Assembly (NCBI RefSeq): GCF_014203595.1
Contig: NZ_JACHJK010000026.1
Coordinates: 1 to 56,989, forward strand
Source: Streptomyces echinatus
Lineage (GTDB): Bacteria; Actinomycetota; Actinomycetes; Streptomycetales; Streptomycetaceae
Direction of reading: 5' to 3'
Length of the DNA stretch: 56,989 nucleotides
Shown piece by piece: positions 16,299 through 24,794 of the stretch. The notes beneath the pieces are model-generated. The model searched no databases. It had not been told where the DNA came from and saw only the letters and a program-made list of their open reading frames with translations. Numbering within the stretch: the first letter of the stretch is position 1; each line of letters opens with the position of its first letter. The position numbers were made by a program, and so were the translations under genes.

Positions 16299-17786
16299 AT
16301 GACCGGCACACCCCCGCCCCAGCACAGCGCACGCTTCCAGCGCACGCTGACCACCCCCAAGATCGTGTTCATCATCATCGCCGCGGCCGCCCCCCTGGCC
16401 GCGATGGTGTTCACCGTCCCGCTCGCCCTCGCCATCGGCACCGGCCCCGGCGTGCCCGCGATGTTCCTCTTCGCGGGCCTGACCCTGCTGTGCTTCTCCG
16501 CCGGCTACGCCGCCATCGCACGCCGGATCAGCCACATGGGCGGCTTCTACACCCACATCGCCCACGGCCTCGGCCGCCGCGCGGCCGCCGGGGCGGGCCT
16601 CCTCGCGGTCCTCGCCTACAACGCCGCCACGGTCGGGGTTCTCGGCGCCTTCGCCTACTTCACCCAGAGCGTGGCCGCAGCCCATGGACTCGACCTGCCC
16701 TGGCAGGCCTGGGCAGGACTCGGCCTGCTCCTGGTCGGCATGCTCGGCTACCGAGAAGCCGACCTCAGCGCCCGGCTGCTCTCCCTGTGCATGGTGTGCG
16801 AGATCGCCATCCTGGTCGCACTGGACATCGCCATCCTGGCCCGCCACGGCGGCACGGCCCTCCCCGCCGCCTCCTTCGCCCCGCACGCGGTGCTCGCCCC
16901 CGGGCTCGGCGTCTCCGTGATGTTCGGCTTCGCCTCCTTCCTCGGCTTCGAATCGGCCGCCCTGTACGGCGAGGAGGCCAAGGCACCCCACCGCAGCGTG
17001 CCCCGCGCCACCGTCATCGCCGTGCTGGTGGTCGCCTCGTTCTACGCCCTGACCAGCTGGGTGGCCGTCGGCGCTCTGGGACCCGAGCGGGTACGCGCCC
17101 AGGCCGCGGACCACCTCGGCGACCTGTTCTTCCGGCTCAGCGACGGCTACCTGGGGAACCCGGCCACCGTCACCATGCAAGTCCTGCTGTGCACCAGCCT
17201 GTTCGCGTCCTGGCTGGCGCTGCACAACGCCGCCAACCGGTACATGTACGCCCTGGGCCGCGACGGACTGCTGCCGGGCAGCCTCCACACCACCCACACC
17301 GGGCACGGCTCCGTGCACCGGGCCAGCGTGATCCAGACCGTCTTCAGCACGGTGACGGTCGCCCTGTTCGCGGCCGCGGGCCTCGACCCGTACGTGAACA
17401 TGTCGACCAGCATGCTGGGGCTGGGCACCCTCGGGATCATCCTGCTGCAGGCACTGGCCTCGGTGGCCGTGATCGGTTACTTCCGTCACCGGAGCGAGGG
17501 ACGCTGGCAGACCGTCATCGCGCCGGCGCTGGGAGCCCTGGGGCTGATCACCGCAGCGATTCTGGTCGTGTCGAACTTCGACGTCCTGACCGGGACCACC
17601 GATCCCGTCGTCACCGCCCTGCCCTGGCTCCTGCTGATCGTCGCCGGCCTCGGTGTCGCCCTTGCCTCCTGGCTGCGCTCGGCCCGCCCGGACCGTTACG
17701 CGCGCCTGGGCGGCGCCACCGCGCCGGCGCCGCCCGCCGCCCCGGTCGGTGACCCTTCCGGCAGCCTCTCCCAAGCAGCGCCGTGA
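16299..17786 (+). CDS. APC-family amino acid permease
   Basis: A 495-residue membrane protein with 12-13 predicted hydrophobic segments. It opens with TPKIVFIIIAAAAPLAAMVF and has GFASFLGFESAALYGEEA, the TM6 unwound region typical of amino acid-polyamine-organocation transporters. It imports an amino acid or exchanges it for an amine. It lies 44 bp upstream of a decarboxylase gene, the classic arrangement of amino acid/amine pairs; here it may feed the pathway or handle the amine product. About 280 bp separate it from the PPTase gene, so it may have its own promoter. The ATG follows CTGGAG. Confidence 0.85.
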   Translation: MTGTPPPQHSARFQRTLTTPKIVFIIIAAAAPLAAMVFTVPLALAIGTGPGVPAMFLFAGLTLLCFSAGYAAIARRISHMGGFYTHIAHGLGRRAAAGAGLLAVLAYNAATVGVLGAFAYFTQSVAAAHGLDLPWQAWAGLGLLLVGMLGYREADLSARLLSLCMVCEIAILVALDIAILARHGGTALPAASFAPHAVLAPGLGVSVMFGFASFLGFESAALYGEEAKAPHRSVPRATVIAVLVVASFYALTSWVAVGALGPERVRAQAADHLGDLFFRLSDGYLGNPATVTMQVLLCTSLFASWLALHNAANRYMYALGRDGLLPGSLHTTHTGHGSVHRASVIQTVFSTVTVALFAAAGLDPYVNMSTSMLGLGTLGIILLQALASVAVIGYFRHRSEGRWQTVIAPALGALGLITAAILVVSNFDVLTGTTDPVVTALPWLLLIVAGLGVALASWLRSARPDRYARLGGATAPAPPAAPVGDPSGSLSQAAP

Positions 17787-17829
17787 CTCCGCCTCGCTCC
17801 GGAGCCGCGCAGTGAAAGGACCAGCTCCC

Positions 17830-19458
17830 ATGCCTCGTGAAGCCGAAACGCACGCGGACATACCCTTCGGCCCCGAAGACACCCCGTGGCAGAAGACCTT
17901 CAGCGGCCTGCGGGTCGGCGGCGGCCGCCCCTACGGCACCCCGCCGTCCCTGGACCCCCGCACGGCCTATACCAGCGTCCCCGAAGTACCCCATCACAAG
18001 GTGCAGTTGCCGCCCACCGGACTGGACGCGGACCAGTACACCGAGGCCGAGGCACTGTTCCGCCGCCACATAGACACCCAGACCCGCAACTTCGCCGGCT
18101 ACCAGGTCACCAGCGCCCTCGATTACGAACAGCGCCTCGGGCACTATCTCAACCGGCACCTCAACAACGTCGGAGACCCCTACCAGTCCAGCTCGTACAC
18201 GCTCAACTCCAAGGTGCTCGAGCGGGCCGTACTCGACTACTTCGCCTCACTGTGGCACGCGAAGTGGCCGCACAACCCGCAGGACCCCGAGTCGTACTGG
18301 GGCTACGTCCTGACCATGGGCGCCAGCGAAGGCAACCTGTACGGCCTGTGGAACGCACGGGACTACCTGTCGGGCAAGCCCCTGCGCACGCACCACCGCA
18401 CACCGGGCGACCGGGCCGTCGAGCAGGCCCCGCACGGCGAAGGCCCGCACGCCTTCCACCCGGTGGCGTTCTTCTCCGAAGACACCCACTACTCGCTGAC
18501 CAAGGCCGTACGGGCGCTGGACATCGACACCTTCCACGCCCTGGGCTCCACGCGCTACCCCGACGACAACCCCCTCGCGCCGGGAACCCCCTGGCCGCGC
18601 GAAGTGCCCTCCACCGAGGACGGCGCCATCGATGTCGAACAACTCGCCGTCCTGGTGCGGTTCTTCGCCCGCCGCGGCCACCCGATCCTGCTCAGCCTCA
18701 ACTACGGCTCCACCTTCAAGGGCGCCTACGACGACATCGAGGCGGTCGCTGCCACGGTGCGCGGCATCTGCGCCGAACACGGGCTGGACCACCGGCGCGT
18801 CCACCGCGGCCAGGACGGCGACCACGACGAGCGGTCGGGATTCTGGCTGCACGTCGACGGGGCACTCGGAGCCGGCTACGTGCCGTACCTGGAGATGGCC
18901 CGGGACGCCGGCCTGGTGGAACAGGCCCCCCCGGCCTTCGACTTCCGGCTCGGCGACCTGCACTCACTGACCATGAGCGGCCACAAATGGATGGGGACAC
19001 CGTGGGCGTGCGGGGTGTTCATGACCCGCACCGGACTGCAGATGGCCCCGCCCAGGGCATCGGAGTACATCGGCGCCGCCGACACCACCTTCGCGGGGTC
19101 CCGCAACGGCTTCTCCTCGCTGCTGATGTGGGACTATCTGGCCCGTCACTCCTACGACGACCAGGCCCGGCTCGCGGCCGAGTGCGACGGCCTCGCCGCC
19201 TACGCGCACGCGCAACTCCTCGCACTGCAGGACCAGCTGGACCAGGACCTGTGGGTGGCCCGCAGCCCGCAGTCGCTGACCGTACGGTTTCGCCGGCCAC
19301 ACGCGGACATCGTCCGCCGCTACTCACTTTCCAGCGAAACCGTGCACGTCGACGGCGTCGCGCGCACCTACGTCCACCTGTATGCGATGCGCCACCTCAC
19401 CCGGCAGCGTGTCGACGAACTCATCGGCGAGCTGCGACAGCCGGGCGCGTTCGCCTGA
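17830..19458 (+). CDS. PLP-dependent amino acid decarboxylase
   Basis: A 542-residue fold-type I (group II) decarboxylase. The PLP lysine is K386 in MSGHKWMG; HVDGALGAGY contains the pyridine-N-contacting Asp, and HLNNVGDPYQ and TMGASEGNLYGLW are the substrate-side blocks shared with histidine decarboxylase and the valanimycin enzyme VlmD (valine decarboxylase). It would convert an amino acid to an amine in the cytosol. The ATG has AAAGGA ahead, and a terminator follows. In azoxy and related N-oxidised metabolites such amines are the acceptors for activated aminoacyl groups, which fits the operon. The substrate cannot be deduced by eye. Confidence 0.85.
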   Translation: MPREAETHADIPFGPEDTPWQKTFSGLRVGGGRPYGTPPSLDPRTAYTSVPEVPHHKVQLPPTGLDADQYTEAEALFRRHIDTQTRNFAGYQVTSALDYEQRLGHYLNRHLNNVGDPYQSSSYTLNSKVLERAVLDYFASLWHAKWPHNPQDPESYWGYVLTMGASEGNLYGLWNARDYLSGKPLRTHHRTPGDRAVEQAPHGEGPHAFHPVAFFSEDTHYSLTKAVRALDIDTFHALGSTRYPDDNPLAPGTPWPREVPSTEDGAIDVEQLAVLVRFFARRGHPILLSLNYGSTFKGAYDDIEAVAATVRGICAEHGLDHRRVHRGQDGDHDERSGFWLHVDGALGAGYVPYLEMARDAGLVEQAPPAFDFRLGDLHSLTMSGHKWMGTPWACGVFMTRTGLQMAPPRASEYIGAADTTFAGSRNGFSSLLMWDYLARHSYDDQARLAAECDGLAAYAHAQLLALQDQLDQDLWVARSPQSLTVRFRRPHADIVRRYSLSSETVHVDGVARTYVHLYAMRHLTRQRVDELIGELRQPGAFA

Positions 19459-19524
19459 GCGTCGCGGACCGCGGACCCCCGGGCGGCGGGTGCCCTGCCG
19501 TGGCTGGTCGGTGGGAGCGGTGAG

Positions 19525-19557
19525 CGGGCCCCGTGCCCCCCGGGCACAGGGGCCCCT
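19525..19557 (+). terminator. Hairpin terminator after the decarboxylase gene
   Basis: GGGCCCCGTGCCC pairs with GGGCACAGGGGCCC with one bulged A. It is 65 bp past the decarboxylase stop, between two convergent genes, and closes the plus-strand unit. Confidence 0.65.
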
Positions 19558-19913
19558 TCCGTTGCGCCGCGGGAGGGCCCGCAGCCGCCAGTACCGCGGC
19601 GGCGCGGTGCACCGGCACACATCCGACGGCTCGGGGAAGGCGCCGCGCCCCGTGCACGCCTCGCCCCCGCACACCTGCCGGACCAGGCAGATGCACGGGG
19701 GCTTGGGGCCGAGGCCGGGAGGCGGGTGTGGCCGGCGGGGGAGGGGCGCGGCGCCCGCTCGGACGCGGCGATGCCGTCCCGGAGGGGGCCGGGACGGCCG
19801 GGAGGGTTCTGTCCGCCTCACGCCGGCGGCGGATCCGAGGGGTTCGAATCCGCGCGGCCGGCCGTGGACGTGGCGGGGTTACGGCGACGCCGGTGCCCCG
19901 GTCATGGGCGAAC
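19558..19913. other. Intergenic stretch between convergent genes
   Basis: About 355 bp with no supportable gene; frames here are Arg/Pro/Gly-rich without ribosome sites. Confidence 0.5.
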
Positions 19914-20984
19914 TCACGGTGTGACGTCGGCGGGCAGGGCGAAGTCGGTGGTGGTCTCGGGCCACTCCGGTACCGACTCGATCTCCAGCACCGCCACGGT
20001 CACCGAGTAGCCTCCTCCGGTGCCGACCAGGAGCACGAGGTCGCCCGGGCCGACTTCCTTCTTCTCCACCAGGCGGGCCACCGCCGCGGTCAGGTCGCCT
20101 GCGCCCAAGTGCCCCGCGTAGCGGCCCCAGTTCCACAGCGTGCGCTCGGCCGGGATGTCCAGCGGCTTGAAGAACTGGGCCTCCATCATCCCGTGCCCCA
20201 TGTTGGGCAGCAGGATCCTGGCGAAGTCGTCGAGCTTGTTCCCGGTCCGGCCGAGCACCTCGGAGATGGCGCTCATCAGCGTCTCCTCGGCGCGCTGCAG
20301 CACCGACTCCGTCCCGACCTCCTCCAGATACGACTTCTTGGGAGTGCGCAGATTCTCGTCGGCGACCACCCCGTAGGCGTTGGTGAACGGGGCGGTGCCA
20401 CGGTGCAGCGGTTCCAGGGAGGCATCGGTGGCCGAGGTGATGGCATGGATGCGAGCGAAACCACCGGTCGTGGAGAGGACCATCGCCGTGGCTCCGTCGC
20501 CGAAGACGATGCCGTACGACCCCCGCCACCGGTCGAACCCGGGCGGACAGAACCGGTCGGCCGTGGTGACCAGCGCGCTGGTTCCCCGGCCGGCTTCGAG
20601 CCGGGCCATCGCCAGATCGATCGCCGCCATGCCTCCGTTCGACATCCCCTCCAGGTTCAGGGCGAAGGCGTCGGTGATGCCCAGCTCACGCTGGATGTAG
20701 GGAGCCGAGTTCCAGTGGTGGTCGCGGCCCTGGTGGTAGATCGACGCATGCAGGATCAGATCGACCCGGCCTCCGACCACGTCCGCGGCCCGGTCGAGGG
20801 CTTTTCGCCCCGCGATCGCTCCCATGTCGGGAACCGACACCTCATCAGTGGCCACCGGCAGGCACGGAATTCTGTTGGTGGCGTTGTCGTCGGCAGGGTA
20901 AATACCGGCAGCCACCGCTTCCGCCGCCGATTCCGCGGACGGAATCCAGGCCGCAGCCGACGCGATATAGACAGGGATGTTCAT
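19914..20984 (-). CDS. KSIII-like acyltransferase lacking the catalytic cysteine
   Basis: A 356-residue thiolase-fold protein of the FabH/KSIII-like class. The active-site loop reads LNLEGMSNGGMA at residues 110-120: where FabH has Cys there is Met114/Ser115. The His and Asn regions read LLPNMGHGMME and GRYAGHLGAGD, again non-FabH. Such KSIII-like proteins (CerJ, DpsC relatives) move acyl groups to oxygen, nitrogen or unusual carrier substrates rather than condensing with malonyl-ACP. The start ATG at 20984 is weakly served by GAAGAAG. It faces the carrier-protein operon and could use one of its carriers. It is transcribed alone. Confidence 0.75.
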   Translation of the reverse strand: MNIPVYIASAAAWIPSAESAAEAVAAGIYPADDNATNRIPCLPVATDEVSVPDMGAIAGRKALDRAADVVGGRVDLILHASIYHQGRDHHWNSAPYIQRELGITDAFALNLEGMSNGGMAAIDLAMARLEAGRGTSALVTTADRFCPPGFDRWRGSYGIVFGDGATAMVLSTTGGFARIHAITSATDASLEPLHRGTAPFTNAYGVVADENLRTPKKSYLEEVGTESVLQRAEETLMSAISEVLGRTGNKLDDFARILLPNMGHGMMEAQFFKPLDIPAERTLWNWGRYAGHLGAGDLTAAVARLVEKKEVGPGDLVLLVGTGGGYSVTVAVLEIESVPEWPETTTDFALPADVTP

Positions 20985-21361
20985 GGTCGAATTCTTCTTC
21001 CGAGTTCGATGCCCGTCCGGCAATGGTGTGCGTGAGCGCGGTCATGCTCCGCGAGTCGGGACCCGGATCGCGGAGGCCTCGTCGGGATGCGGTCACGCTA
21101 CAATGCCGGCCCCGGTCCCTCGTAGATGCATTCCTCATGACTTCCGGCGGCATCGTCGTCCCCGGCCGGGGGACGAACTCTGCGACCAGGCCGGACGCGG
21201 GCGCGCGGAATGTAAACACCCCTGCGAATGCGTGAGGGAGTCACGGAAAGCCGCGCGTGATATGGGCGACCGACGCGCGGGTTGAATCCGAGACGTTGAA
21301 CCGTTGTGCCCGCGACGGCCGTGCTCGCATGTGCAACTGCCCACGGAAGGCAGTTGAACGG
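20985..21361. promoter_or_regulatory. Upstream region of the KSIII-like gene
   Basis: A 377-bp gap between the KSIII-like start and the TetR stop, both on the minus strand. It must hold the KSIII promoter. I see no clear palindrome or promoter boxes to report. Confidence 0.35.
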
Positions 21362-22078
21362 TCAGCTCGCCCCGGCGTCCGGCGCTCCCGGTGTCTGCGT
21401 CAGGCACTGCGCGAGCAGGCCGTCGACGAAGGCGCGGAGCCCCTGCGCGAAGGTGTCCTGCCCGGCCAGCGCCGCCCACCGGTCGGCGATGGCGGCCAGA
21501 TGCGAGTGCCGGAGCGGGCCGTCGGCGTTGCCGAAGTAGGGGTTGAGGCAGGTGGGGTCCTGTTCGTCCATCTTGCGGCGGCGGGTGTGCGCGCGCACGA
21601 GGATCTCGCCGACCGTGTAGTACCAGATGCTGCGGAAGATCCGGACGGCCTGCTCCCGGGGGCACCCGGCGTCGACGACTCCGGCCAGGATCGTCTCCAC
21701 CAGCCACAGGAACGAGTCGCCGAGCCGGGCGATGAACCCGTCGGTGGTGAGCACCTCCGCGGCCCAGGGCCACGCCGCCAGGCCGTCGTGGATCGCGACG
21801 GCGGCCGTGGTGATCCGCTCCCGCGGCTCGTCCGGCAGCTCGGGGTGCGGAATCTGCTCCGCGTACTCGTAGATCAGCAGGAACAGCAGATCCTCCTTGT
21901 CCCGTACGTGCGAGTACAGGGTCGTCGTCCCGACGCCGATCTCGGACGCGAGCCGGCGGACCGTGAGTTTCTCCCAGCCGTACTCGTCGATGAGAGCGCG
22001 GGCCGCGGTCAGGATCTGTTCGCGGGAGGTCACGGGGGGACGGCCGACGGGCCGGCGCGGTGCGTTCGATCGGGGCAT
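21362..22078 (-). CDS. TetR-family repressor of the adjacent exporter
   Basis: A 238-residue repressor of the TetR_C (tetracycline-repressor-like) class. The HTH is VRRLASEIGVGTTTLYSHVR; EYGWEKLT precedes it and the C-terminal half is the all-helical ligand domain. It is divergent from an MFS exporter across 130 bp with palindromic sites, the standard TetR/exporter pair that responds to the exported drug. It is not of the ScbR type. The product of one of the clusters is the likely ligand. Confidence 0.85.
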   Translation of the reverse strand: MPRSNAPRRPVGRPPVTSREQILTAARALIDEYGWEKLTVRRLASEIGVGTTTLYSHVRDKEDLLFLLIYEYAEQIPHPELPDEPRERITTAAVAIHDGLAAWPWAAEVLTTDGFIARLGDSFLWLVETILAGVVDAGCPREQAVRIFRSIWYYTVGEILVRAHTRRRKMDEQDPTCLNPYFGNADGPLRHSHLAAIADRWAALAGQDTFAQGLRAFVDGLLAQCLTQTPGAPDAGAS

Positions 22079-22109
22079 CGCCCCATCATGCCTCGCCGCG
22101 TCACCCGCT

Positions 22110-22130
22110 GTTCGACCTGCACGGTCGACA
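22110..22130. promoter_or_regulatory. Palindrome in the tetR-MFS promoter region
   Basis: TCGACC and GGTCGA form perfect arms (22112-22117, 22123-22128) around a 5-bp spacer, 32 bp upstream of the repressor start. It is a candidate operator for that TetR protein. Confidence 0.45.
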
Positions 22131-22150
22131 CCTCTCCGCCTCCGCTGCTA

Positions 22151-22172
22151 ATTTCGGAACACGGTCGGAAAT
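22151..22172. promoter_or_regulatory. Second palindrome in the tetR-MFS promoter region
   Basis: ATTTCGGAACACGGTCGGAA followed by AT is an imperfect 22-bp palindrome with ATTTC...GAAAT ends, lying near the MFS start. It is the better candidate for a TetR operator by length and position. Confidence 0.45.
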
Positions 22173-22208
22173 TCTTCGGCACGACCAGACGCAGAGGGGC
22201 TGGGTGCG

Positions 22209-23651
22209 GTGGCAAGTACGCAAGTAGCGAGTGAGGAGACACGCGTCGCGAGCGGCGCGCGGCCTGGGACCACCCTCGCCGCGGTCTCCGTCGTGCAGTT
22301 CATGGTGTCGCTGGACCTGACGGTGGTGAACGTCGGCCTTCCCCGGATCGGCAGCGGCCTCGGCTTCAGCGAGGTGGGCCTGACCTGGGTGATCCACGCG
22401 TACGCCCTCACCTTCGGCGGCCTGCTCCTGCTGGGCGGCAAGATCGCCGACCGGTACGGGCACAAGCGCGTGATGCTGTTAGGGCTCGGCCTGTTCGGCA
22501 TCGCCTCCCTCGCCGGCGGCCTCGCGCAGGCCCCCGGCCAACTGGTGGCCGCACGCGCCGCGCAGGGCATCGGCGCCGCGGCGGTCGCACCGGCGGCGCT
22601 GGCGCTGCTCGCCTCGACCTTTCCCGGCGGCAGGGAACGCGTGAAGGCCTTCGGTATCTGGAGCGCGGTGAACGCCTCCGGCGGCGCCGTCGGCGTCCTG
22701 GTCGGCGGACTGCTCACCCAGTACGCGGGCTGGCAGTGGGTGATGTACGTCAACCTGCCGATGGCCGCCCTCGCGCTGGCCCTGTCCTGGCGCGGCGTCG
22801 CCCAGGACACCCCCGCCGCGCGCCGCGGCCGCCCGGACGTGCTGGGCGCCGTGCTGGCCACGGCGGGTGCGGCCCTGCTGGTGTTCGGTGTCGTCCGTAC
22901 CGACCAGCACCCGTGGACCTCGGCGACCACCCTGATCACCCTGGCGGTCGCCGTCGTCCTGCTGGCCGGGTTCATCCAGGTCGAGCGGACCACCAAGCGC
23001 GACCCGGTCATCCGCCTCGGCCTGTTGGCCAACCGCTCGGTCGCGGGCGCCAACCTCTACATGCTGCTGTTCGGCGGCGCCATGGCCTCGGCCCTGTACT
23101 TCGTCTCCCTCTACCTCCAGCGGGTGCTCGGCGGCAGCCCGGCCCGCGCCGGAGCCGAATTCCTGCCGTTCATGCTGGGCGTGGTCGTCGGCTCCACCCT
23201 CGCCGTCAAGTTCGGCTACAAGTTCGCCCCCCGGAACATGCTGATCACCGGTGGCACGCTGGCCGCGCTCGGCTACGCCTGGTTCGGACTGATCCGCTCC
23301 GACGGCTCGTTCCTGGTCGACGTCCTCGGCCCGTCCGTCCTGGCCAGCGTCGGCATAGGCCTGTGCCTCGCGCCGGCCGTCTCCATCGCCACCGGCGGCG
23401 TCCTGCCCCACGAGGCGGGTGCCGCCTCCGGCGTGCTCAACAGCACGCGCCAGATCGGTGCCTCGCTCGGCCTCGCGGCCCTCGGCACCGTCGCCGCCGA
23501 CCGCACCGGCCATGCGATCACGCCCGGCCGCCTCAACGCCGGATACGCCCTCGGCATGCTGGTCGGCGCCGGAATCCTCGTCTGCGCCGTCCTCATCGCG
23601 GTCTTCGTCCTGCCCCGGCCCGCCCCCGCCGACGAAGCGCAGAAGCCGTGA
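22209..23651 (+). CDS. MFS drug exporter (14-TM, DHA2 type) with a TTA codon
   Basis: A 480-residue transporter. The TM1 motif SVVQFMVSLDLTVVNVGLP, GGKIADRYGHKRVMLL (motif A) and GAAAVAPAALALLAS are typical of EmrB/QacA antiporters with 14 segments, which export drugs against protons. The GTG start has weak ribosome-site support. Codon 91 is TTA (22479-22481), very rare in Streptomyces and decoded by the bldA tRNA, so translation is probably limited to late growth. Divergent from its TetR regulator. It is one of three MFS genes in the region and may give self-resistance. Confidence 0.88.
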   Translation: MASTQVASEETRVASGARPGTTLAAVSVVQFMVSLDLTVVNVGLPRIGSGLGFSEVGLTWVIHAYALTFGGLLLLGGKIADRYGHKRVMLLGLGLFGIASLAGGLAQAPGQLVAARAAQGIGAAAVAPAALALLASTFPGGRERVKAFGIWSAVNASGGAVGVLVGGLLTQYAGWQWVMYVNLPMAALALALSWRGVAQDTPAARRGRPDVLGAVLATAGAALLVFGVVRTDQHPWTSATTLITLAVAVVLLAGFIQVERTTKRDPVIRLGLLANRSVAGANLYMLLFGGAMASALYFVSLYLQRVLGGSPARAGAEFLPFMLGVVVGSTLAVKFGYKFAPRNMLITGGTLAALGYAWFGLIRSDGSFLVDVLGPSVLASVGIGLCLAPAVSIATGGVLPHEAGAASGVLNSTRQIGASLGLAALGTVAADRTGHAITPGRLNAGYALGMLVGAGILVCAVLIAVFVLPRPAPADEAQKP

Positions 23652-23941
23652 CCTGACGGACCGCGAGGCGGCACCCGGTTCGAACCTCACGGACACGGCC
23701 CCCGGCCGGCCACCGGGGCCTCTCCCGACGCCGATCGAGCACCGGGGACCGTGTCCCCGGGCGGTCGCCGACGGACCGACCGGGCCCGCGTGCCGCCGGC
23801 ACCAGGAAGGACACCGCGTCACGGCGGCCACGGGCCCCTCACGGAGAAGGCACCCGGGCTTTTGTACAGACGGCATCCAGACTTCACCCAGTCGCGCTCC
23901 CCACAATGACGAGCTATCGAGCAACTACTCAGGGGGATCGC

Positions 23942-24544
23942 ATGGGAATCGATGTCCTGGTGTCTGATGACCTGCATCTGTCCCGCTTCGCGCTGGCTGC
24001 ACTGCTGGAGCGACGCGAGGAGGTCCGCGTCGTCGGACCCGCGGAAAGCAACTTCGCCGCGCTGCAATTCGCCGAGACGCACCGACCCGATGTCGCGATC
24101 ATCGGCTTCGAGGGCGAGGACAGCGACGCGATCACCATCGCCGAGAAGATCGCGCACCTGGGATGCCGGAGCATGCTGCTCGCCACCGCGGTGACGCGGT
24201 CGGTCGTCCGCCAGGCATTCGATGCCGGTATCGCCGGCATCGTGGAACGCAGCGTGTCACCACGCCAGTTCGTCGAGGCCATCCACCGCGTGCACCAAGG
24301 AGAGCGGGTCTTCGACGCGGAGCTGACGGTGGCCGCGCTGAGCAACAGCGACTGCCCGCTCAGCGCACGCGAGTTCTCCGTGCTCGAACACGTCGCCCGG
24401 GGTGACACGGTCCGCGAAATAGCGGGCCGCATGCATCTCTCGCAGGGCACGGTGCGGAACTACCTCGCATCCATGGTGACGAAGATGGGGGCCCGCAACC
24501 GCATCGACGCGCTGCGCATCGCCCGCGACGCGCGCTGGATCTGA
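23942..24544 (+). CDS. LuxR-type regulator with an atypical receiver domain
   Basis: A 200-residue response-regulator-like protein: receiver-like domain (1-120) and a LuxR HTH (LSAREFSVLEHVARG, REIAGRMHLSQGTVRNYLAS). In the receiver the acid pair is present (SDD), but the phospho-acceptor Asp is replaced by Gly55 in PDVAIIGFEG. No histidine kinase gene is near. It therefore probably responds to a ligand or protein rather than phosphorylation, like other atypical Streptomyces receivers that sense end products. The ATG at 23942 follows CAGGGGGATCGC. Likely a cluster regulator. Confidence 0.85.
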   Translation: MGIDVLVSDDLHLSRFALAALLERREEVRVVGPAESNFAALQFAETHRPDVAIIGFEGEDSDAITIAEKIAHLGCRSMLLATAVTRSVVRQAFDAGIAGIVERSVSPRQFVEAIHRVHQGERVFDAELTVAALSNSDCPLSAREFSVLEHVARGDTVREIAGRMHLSQGTVRNYLASMVTKMGARNRIDALRIARDARWI

Positions 24545-24708
24545 CCGAAGGAAGCCCGGCGCCGGGTTCCGGGATGCCCGCTGACCGACGCATGCCGCCG
24601 GATCCGTGTGCCACCCCGCGGAAAGGCCATGGTGCGCGGGGCACTGCCTGTCGTTCCCGGGCCGGATTCCCGCCCGCCACCGCCGTGCCGCCCGGTGCGT
24701 GCCGAAAC

Positions 24709-24757
24709 GCCCGCCGCCCCCGGTCCCGGCCTGGGCCGGGTACCGGGGGCGGCGGGC
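24709..24757. terminator. Bidirectional hairpin terminator
   Basis: A stem of more than 20 bp with one bulged T (left arm GCCCGCCGCCCCCGGTCCCG..., right arm ending CCGGGGGCGGCGGGC). It lies between the convergent luxR and ATP-grasp genes and closes the long minus-strand NRPS operon. Confidence 0.75.
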
Positions 24758-24794
24758 GGAGAGCGGCGTCGAACCGGGGCCCGCGCGTACGGGG

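Noticed and set aside
15261..17882. A long minus-strand frame opposite the carrier/PPTase/permease genes
   Set aside because: The plus-strand genes have clear motifs; this frame has none and spans several of them.
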